A stretch of 18,243 nt of DNA, from the NCBI GenBank assembly GCA_028712605.1, contig JAQTPV010000010.1, forward strand, positions 5,526 to 23,768, in the 5' to 3' direction. Shown here one piece after another: positions 14,077 to 18,243 of this stretch (positions are counted from its first letter, which is position 1; every line of letters starts with the position of its first letter). Position numbers and translations under genes: made by a program. The notes below the pieces were generated by a model. The model was not told the origin of the DNA. It saw only the letters and a list, made by a program, of their open reading frames with translations, and made no database searches. This stretch comes from Minisyncoccota bacterium (GTDB taxonomy: Bacteria > Patescibacteriota > Minisyncoccia > Minisyncoccales > CG1-02-41-26).

Positions 14077-14718
14077 CTAATTTTGCTCTGGATTTTCTTG
14101 AACCAATGACTCCGTTTGGGCCCCCTCAACGACCGGAACCGCTGGGACATTCTCTTCTAATATTTCAGCTGTGCTGGCCTCTTCCACTAAGGCTACAATA
14201 TCCTCTGAACCCCTCAAGACTTCCAGATTTTTATTAATCTTAAGGTCCTTCACTAAAATTCTATCCTCAAAGGTCTTAAGGACTGCAATGTCTACCCTAA
14301 TTTCTCTGGGCAAATCGTGGGCCAACCCTTTCACGCTTAATTCTTGCAGCTCTTTGATTAAGACACCATTTAAATTATTAACAGCCTCGGATTCTCCCTC
14401 AAAAACTAAAGGGACCTCAACTTCAACCTCTTTTTTCTCTCCTGGGCTGTAAAAGTCAACATGTAAAAACTTCTTACTAAAGGGGTCTTGCGAAATCTGA
14501 TGGATAAGGACTTCGTATTTCTTACCACTAACTTCCAACGGCACCAGAGAACTCTCCCCAGCTTCAGCAAAAACTTTCACAAAGTCTTGCGATTTAACTT
14601 GTAAATTTATGTTCTTCAAACTAGCACCATACAAAACAGCAGGTATAAATCCTTTTTCCCTTAGAATTTTTATCTTCTTGCCGCTTTCTTGCCTTAATTC
14701 AGCTTTTAAAATAGTCAT
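14077..14718 (-). CDS. rplY: 50S ribosomal protein L25, CTC form (bL25)
   Basis: The start is the ATG at 14718, giving 213 residues. The N-terminal 5S rRNA-binding domain is plain (MTILKAELRQESGKKIKILR, then GFIPAVLYG, and later FLHVDFYSPG). A second domain follows as in the TL5/CTC form (VEVPLVFEGESEAVNNLNG, GLAHDLPREIRVDIAVL). The acidic tail of about 35 residues is poorly conserved. A 16-codon longer frame overlaps the ferredoxin gene and is rejected. Ten bases separate it from the ferredoxin stop. It has no Shine-Dalgarno sequence. Confidence 0.95.
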   Translation of the reverse strand: MTILKAELRQESGKKIKILREKGFIPAVLYGASLKNINLQVKSQDFVKVFAEAGESSLVPLEVSGKKYEVLIHQISQDPFSKKFLHVDFYSPGEKKEVEVEVPLVFEGESEAVNNLNGVLIKELQELSVKGLAHDLPREIRVDIAVLKTFEDRILVKDLKINKNLEVLRGSEDIVALVEEASTAEILEENVPAVPVVEGAQTESLVQENPEQN

Positions 14719-14728
14719 GGAGAAAATA

Positions 14729-14944
14729 TTAAACGATTTTGATGCATTGAACTGGACAGGCATCAATGGCTTCCTGAATACACCCTAAGCTCTCAACCTC
14801 AAACTCATCCGTTTCAGTTTCCTCACTAACAGCTGAGTTTTTAAAATGGGAATGGCCCAAAGTATCCAATTCAAAATAGTTAGGGCACAAAGCAGAACAG
14901 CTGCCGCACCCTATACATCGTTGACGCTCAATAATTATTTTCAT
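14729..14944 (-). CDS. Ferredoxin, single [4Fe-4S] type
   Basis: The protein has 71 residues. The first cysteine motif is CIGCGSCSALCP (C10, C13, C16, C20) and the second is CIQEAIDACPVQCIKI near the C-terminus. This resembles the small Thermotoga/Desulfovibrio-type ferredoxins in which C10, C13, C16 and the CP cysteine hold one cluster while other cysteines may form a disulfide. It is an electron carrier; the partner is not identified. It sits between a sugar kinase gene (3 bases upstream) and rplY. A partner enzyme is not in the window. Confidence 0.93.
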   Translation of the reverse strand: MKIIIERQRCIGCGSCSALCPNYFELDTLGHSHFKNSAVSEETETDEFEVESLGCIQEAIDACPVQCIKIV

Positions 14945-14947
14945 AGA

Positions 14948-15943
14948 TTAGTTTAATGGTTTTTTATTAACAATAACCTTTGGCCACTGGCCAAGATCAT
15001 TTTTATCCAACAGGCCATTTTTAGCACCTATCTGCTGCGAACAACCTGTAGCATTGGCCGTAGCTAGCTGCATAGCATATTCTATATTATTTTTTCTGAT
15101 GAGTCCAGCTAAAAATCCGGAGGCGTAAGCATCGCCAGCTCCCGTTTTTTCAATAATTGATGTCGAAATAATCCCAGCTTCATAGATATCCTGACCCGCA
15201 ACCACTAGTGACCCCCCTGCCCCCTTGGTAATCACAATCAAACCATTGGTTAAATTAGATAGCTCTAGGATAATTTCTCTCTCTTGCTTAATCGACAAGC
15301 CAGATAAAGAAGCTGCTTCTTCTTGATTTAAGATCAAAACATCAACTAATTGAAGGAGGGATTTTAATCTTTCCCTGCCTAAATTGATTTGAGTATTTCC
15401 TAAATTGGCTGCTACTTTAATCTTATTATCTCTGGCTAAATCCAAGATTCCTGCGAAAACTAAAGCTGAATCTCCGCTTAAGGGAGCTATATAGAACCAT
15501 TTAGTTCTTTTTAACTTCTCTTTAGGTAAATCCTGTTCTGTTAAAAAATGACAGGCTCCCCGATAAATTAAAACCGTCCGTTCCTCTTCTGGTACAGATA
15601 AAATGGCTGAGTAAGCGGTTGAATGTTCTTTATCTTTCAAACATAAATTCTGATCAACTTTATTCTCCTTAAGCTCTCTTAGAATATTCTCACCAGCTAT
15701 ATCATCGCCTATCTTACCACAATAAGCTACCCTAAATCCTTGTCGAGCGAAAGTAACAGCACTGTTGGTGCCCCCTCCTCCACTCTTGGATTGTTTGTCT
15801 TCTAAAAAAACTTTGGCTCCCAACGGCAAACAGAGTCCCCTATTGCCGCCAAAAATATTTTCTTGGGAAATTTTATAGTTATCTTTTTTTAATTGTAAAA
15901 AATTATCCCAAGTGGCCGAACCAAAAGTAATAATATCGTACAT
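14948..15943 (-). CDS. PfkB family carbohydrate or nucleoside kinase
   Basis: The protein has 331 residues. The PfkB signatures are GGGGTNSAVTFARQGFRVAY near the N-terminus and EKTGAGDAYASGFLAGL near the C-terminus, with the catalytic Asp in GAGD. LILNQEEAASLSG and LIVITKGAGGSLV are the usual nucleotide-binding strands. Typical reactions are ATP-dependent phosphorylation of ribose, fructose-6-phosphate or adenosine; the specificity cannot be read. It follows ppsA by 21 bases, consistent with a sugar-phosphate role next to PEP synthesis. Confidence 0.9.
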   Translation of the reverse strand: MYDIITFGSATWDNFLQLKKDNYKISQENIFGGNRGLCLPLGAKVFLEDKQSKSGGGGTNSAVTFARQGFRVAYCGKIGDDIAGENILRELKENKVDQNLCLKDKEHSTAYSAILSVPEEERTVLIYRGACHFLTEQDLPKEKLKRTKWFYIAPLSGDSALVFAGILDLARDNKIKVAANLGNTQINLGRERLKSLLQLVDVLILNQEEAASLSGLSIKQEREIILELSNLTNGLIVITKGAGGSLVVAGQDIYEAGIISTSIIEKTGAGDAYASGFLAGLIRKNNIEYAMQLATANATGCSQQIGAKNGLLDKNDLGQWPKVIVNKKPLN

Positions 15944-15964
15944 AAATTAACACTTCGGTCATAC

Positions 15965-18243
15965 TCAGCGCCCTAAGTTTACCGAATGGTTTTTAACTTT
16001 TGAACTTAACTGAATTATTGTTTTGATAACCGTATCAGGATTCAACGACATACTTTCAATGCCTTCAGCTACTAAAAATTCAGCAAAATCAGGAAAGTCA
16101 CTGGGGGCTTGCCCACAAATGCCACAGTACTTCCCTCTTTCCCGACAGGCTCCAATTACTTTTTTAATCATTCTTTTCACCGCCTCATTCCTTTCGTCGC
16201 CAATATAGCTTAACCCCCCATTATCCCGATCAATACCTAAAGTCAACTGACTCAAGTCGTTGGAGCCGATACTCATACCGTCAAAAATCTCTAAAAATTG
16301 TTCGGCTAAAATAACATTGGTCGGAATTTCGCACATAACATAAACCTCCAGGCCGTCCTTGCCCCTTTCTAAGCCAGCTTCTTTCATGACCTTAAGCACC
16401 TTCTGACCTTCTTCTTGGGTGCGGCAAAAAGGAACCATCACTTTTAGATTATGCAAACCAAAAACATCCCGAACCCTCTTAATAGCTTCGCATTCCATCA
16501 AGAAAGCGGGCTTAAACCTGTCATCGTAGTAACGGGAAGCTCCTCTCCAACCGATCATTGGGTTCTCCTCTTCCGGCTCAAACAACTCGCCACCGATTAG
16601 GGCCCTATACTCATTAGTTTTAAAATCAGAAAGCCTCACAATAACCGGTTTGGGCCAAAAAGCAGCGGCAATCTGAGCAATCCCTTCGGCCAATTCTTTT
16701 ATAAAAAACTCCTTTTTGTCCTTGTGTTCAATAGTAATTTGAGCAATCTTCGCCTTTAGCTTCTGGTCTTTCAATTTAGGAAAATGATACAAAGCCAAAG
16801 GGTGCACCTTAATTTTTTCAGCGATAATGAATTCTTCCCGGGCTAACCCTACCCCACTCACAGGGAGGAAAGATGATTGAAAGGCGATATCCGGAGCGCC
16901 AATATTAACCATTATCTTAGTAGGCAGAGTGGGAATATCTTTAAGATTATAATCCTTAACCGTAAACGGAATTTTACCAGAAAATACCTTACCCTTTAAA
17001 CCTTGGGTACAATCTACAGTAACTGTTTGGCCGGTTTTTAAAACTTGGCTGGCATTACCAGTGCCCACAATGCAAGGAATACCTAACTCTCGGGAGACAA
17101 TGGCAGCATGAGCCGTTTTGCCGCCCTCATCAGTAACAATGGCGGCGGCGATTCTCATGATAGGCACCCAATCTGGATCGGTCATTTTAGTAACTAGAAC
17201 CTCACCCTTTTTAAACTGCGTAAGATTGGCAACATCTTTAATAACCTTAACTTGGCCAATACCAATTTTATTACCAATGGCAATACCTCGAACAATGGGT
17301 AACTGATTGGTATCTAAATCATACTGACGATAATTTAAAACATCTTTTAAGGCCTGCACCGTTTCGGGGCGAGATTGAACAATGAATAGCTCTCCCGTCT
17401 TGCCGTCCTTGGCCCATTCTATGTCTTGAGGACATTTATAATGTTCCTCAATAATCATCCCCCAACGGGCTAAAGTTAAAACTTCATCATCAGCTAAAGA
17501 AAATTTTAATTGTTGATTCTTCAGCACTGGCACTTCTTTTAAGCCACCCCCCGTTTTATAAATATATTTACGGTTCTTCCTGCCTAAATTTTTAATGATA
17601 ACAGGTCGGAAACCATCTTTATTCAAGGTGGGCTTAAAAACGAAAAATTCATCCGGGGTAATGCGACCCTTGACGATAAGTTCGCCAATGCCATAGATGG
17701 AATTTATTAAAACAACATTATTAAAGCCTGTTTCCGTGTCTAAAGAAAACATAATGCCCGAAGAAGCCAAATCCGACCTCACCATTTTTAAAACCCCGGC
17801 CGACAAAGCGATCTTTAAGTGCTCAAAGCCCTTTTCCTCTCTATAGGCGATGGCTCGATCTGTAAAAAGAGAGGCCGTACATTTTTTGATAGCCTCTAAT
17901 AACTGCTTCTCGCCTTTCACATTCAAAAATGTTTCCATTGCCCCAGCGAAACTGGCCCCCTTTAAATCCTCGGCCGTGGCCGAGGAGCGAACTGCCACAT
18001 CCGTAAAATTCTCGCCGTATTCGTTGGAAAGTTTTCTATAGCTGGCTAAAATCTCCCGTTGTAAATCGTCTGGAAAATTGGCTTTCAATATTAGATCACG
18101 ACAAGCCTTGCCGGTTAAAGCTAAACTTTGCAAACTTTTGGGATTAAATTTCGAAAAAATTTGTTTTAATTTTAAATCTATTTTCTTGAATTTTAAGAAA
18201 TACCAATAAGCATCGGCGGTTAAAACAAAACCATGCGGGATGT
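15965..18243 (-). CDS. ppsA: Phosphoenolpyruvate synthase, N-terminus beyond the window
   Basis: About 759 residues are visible and the frame is open at 18243, where the sequence reads IPHGFVLTADAYWYF, close to the N-terminus of this family. VAVRSSATAEDLKGASFAG and the GIMFSLDTETGF region belong to the ATP-grasp domain. GGKTAHAAIVSRELGIPCIVG, at about 17085-17125, has the phosphorylated His of the swivel domain. The C-terminal PEP/pyruvate barrel has VMVPFCRTQEEG, GSNDLSQLTLGIDRD and the catalytic Cys in CGICGQAPSD. The reaction is pyruvate + ATP + water to PEP + AMP + phosphate, in the cytoplasm. Apparent first gene of the ppsA-pfkB-ferredoxin-rplY-transglycosylase operon. Confidence 0.95.
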   Translation of the reverse strand, partial: IPHGFVLTADAYWYFLKFKKIDLKLKQIFSKFNPKSLQSLALTGKACRDLILKANFPDDLQREILASYRKLSNEYGENFTDVAVRSSATAEDLKGASFAGAMETFLNVKGEKQLLEAIKKCTASLFTDRAIAYREEKGFEHLKIALSAGVLKMVRSDLASSGIMFSLDTETGFNNVVLINSIYGIGELIVKGRITPDEFFVFKPTLNKDGFRPVIIKNLGRKNRKYIYKTGGGLKEVPVLKNQQLKFSLADDEVLTLARWGMIIEEHYKCPQDIEWAKDGKTGELFIVQSRPETVQALKDVLNYRQYDLDTNQLPIVRGIAIGNKIGIGQVKVIKDVANLTQFKKGEVLVTKMTDPDWVPIMRIAAAIVTDEGGKTAHAAIVSRELGIPCIVGTGNASQVLKTGQTVTVDCTQGLKGKVFSGKIPFTVKDYNLKDIPTLPTKIMVNIGAPDIAFQSSFLPVSGVGLAREEFIIAEKIKVHPLALYHFPKLKDQKLKAKIAQITIEHKDKKEFFIKELAEGIAQIAAAFWPKPVIVRLSDFKTNEYRALIGGELFEPEEENPMIGWRGASRYYDDRFKPAFLMECEAIKRVRDVFGLHNLKVMVPFCRTQEEGQKVLKVMKEAGLERGKDGLEVYVMCEIPTNVILAEQFLEIFDGMSIGSNDLSQLTLGIDRDNGGLSYIGDERNEAVKRMIKKVIGACRERGKYCGICGQAPSDFPDFAEFLVAEGIESMSLNPDTVIKTIIQLSSKVKNHSVNLGR

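Overview
The window looks like a chromosomal segment of a Candidate Phyla Radiation bacterium (Patescibacteria, most like a Parcubacteria-type lineage). The evidence is a divergent 16S rRNA with compensated helix changes, a short EF-Ts (194 aa), a release factor RF1 without its first domain, compact operons with gaps of a few bases, and small single-domain membrane and secreted proteins. The lineage call is an inference from these traits; no database was searched. Almost everything is on the minus strand; only rpmE-prfA is on the plus strand.

Layout. Positions 1-634: 5' part of a secreted protein with a 131-residue repeat that is identical at DNA level. 856-2780: a two-gene unit (lipoprotein, and a coiled-coil protein with a beta-barrel-like C-terminus ending in Phe), each with a textbook GGAGG ribosome-binding site. 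2987-4175: a DUF192 protein and a TM-helix channel-like protein. 4331-6218: an operon of methyltransferase, Nudix hydrolase and Fe-S PD-(D/E)XK nuclease. 6227-6654: tRNA-Ile(GAT) and tRNA-Ala(TGC). 6883-8374: 16S rRNA with RNase III-type processing stem, its own promoter and its own terminator; no 23S follows. 8616-9564: a HhH-GPD-like protein behind tRNA-Thr(TGT). 9656-11433: rpsB-tsf-membrane protein, divergent from rpmE-prfA (11606-12560). 12629-18243: ppsA, pfkB-family kinase, ferredoxin, rplY and a coiled-coil lytic transglycosylase, probably one operon.

The most unusual finding is two tRNA genes that each sit inside the anticodon loop of another, split tRNA. At 9381-9564 a complete tRNA-Thr(TGT) interrupts a second tRNA-Thr(TGT)-like gene. 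At 6227-6495 a complete tRNA-Ala(TGC) interrupts a second tRNA-like gene with a G3-U70 pair. In both cases the break comes after nucleotide 34 of the outer tRNA, between the second and third anticodon bases, and the inserted segment is bounded by inverted repeats.

The second is the 16S 3' end: it reads GGATCATTTCTTTA where bacteria normally have GGATCACCTCCTTA, so the anti-Shine-Dalgarno core is absent, although the adjacent helix 45 is intact. In agreement, most genes here have no Shine-Dalgarno sequence. The two-gene unit at 856-2780 is the clear exception and may be a recent arrival. A 17-bp copy of the 16S 5' end next to a GC-rich palindrome in the 16S leader is a third structural-RNA duplication in the same 3.5 kb.
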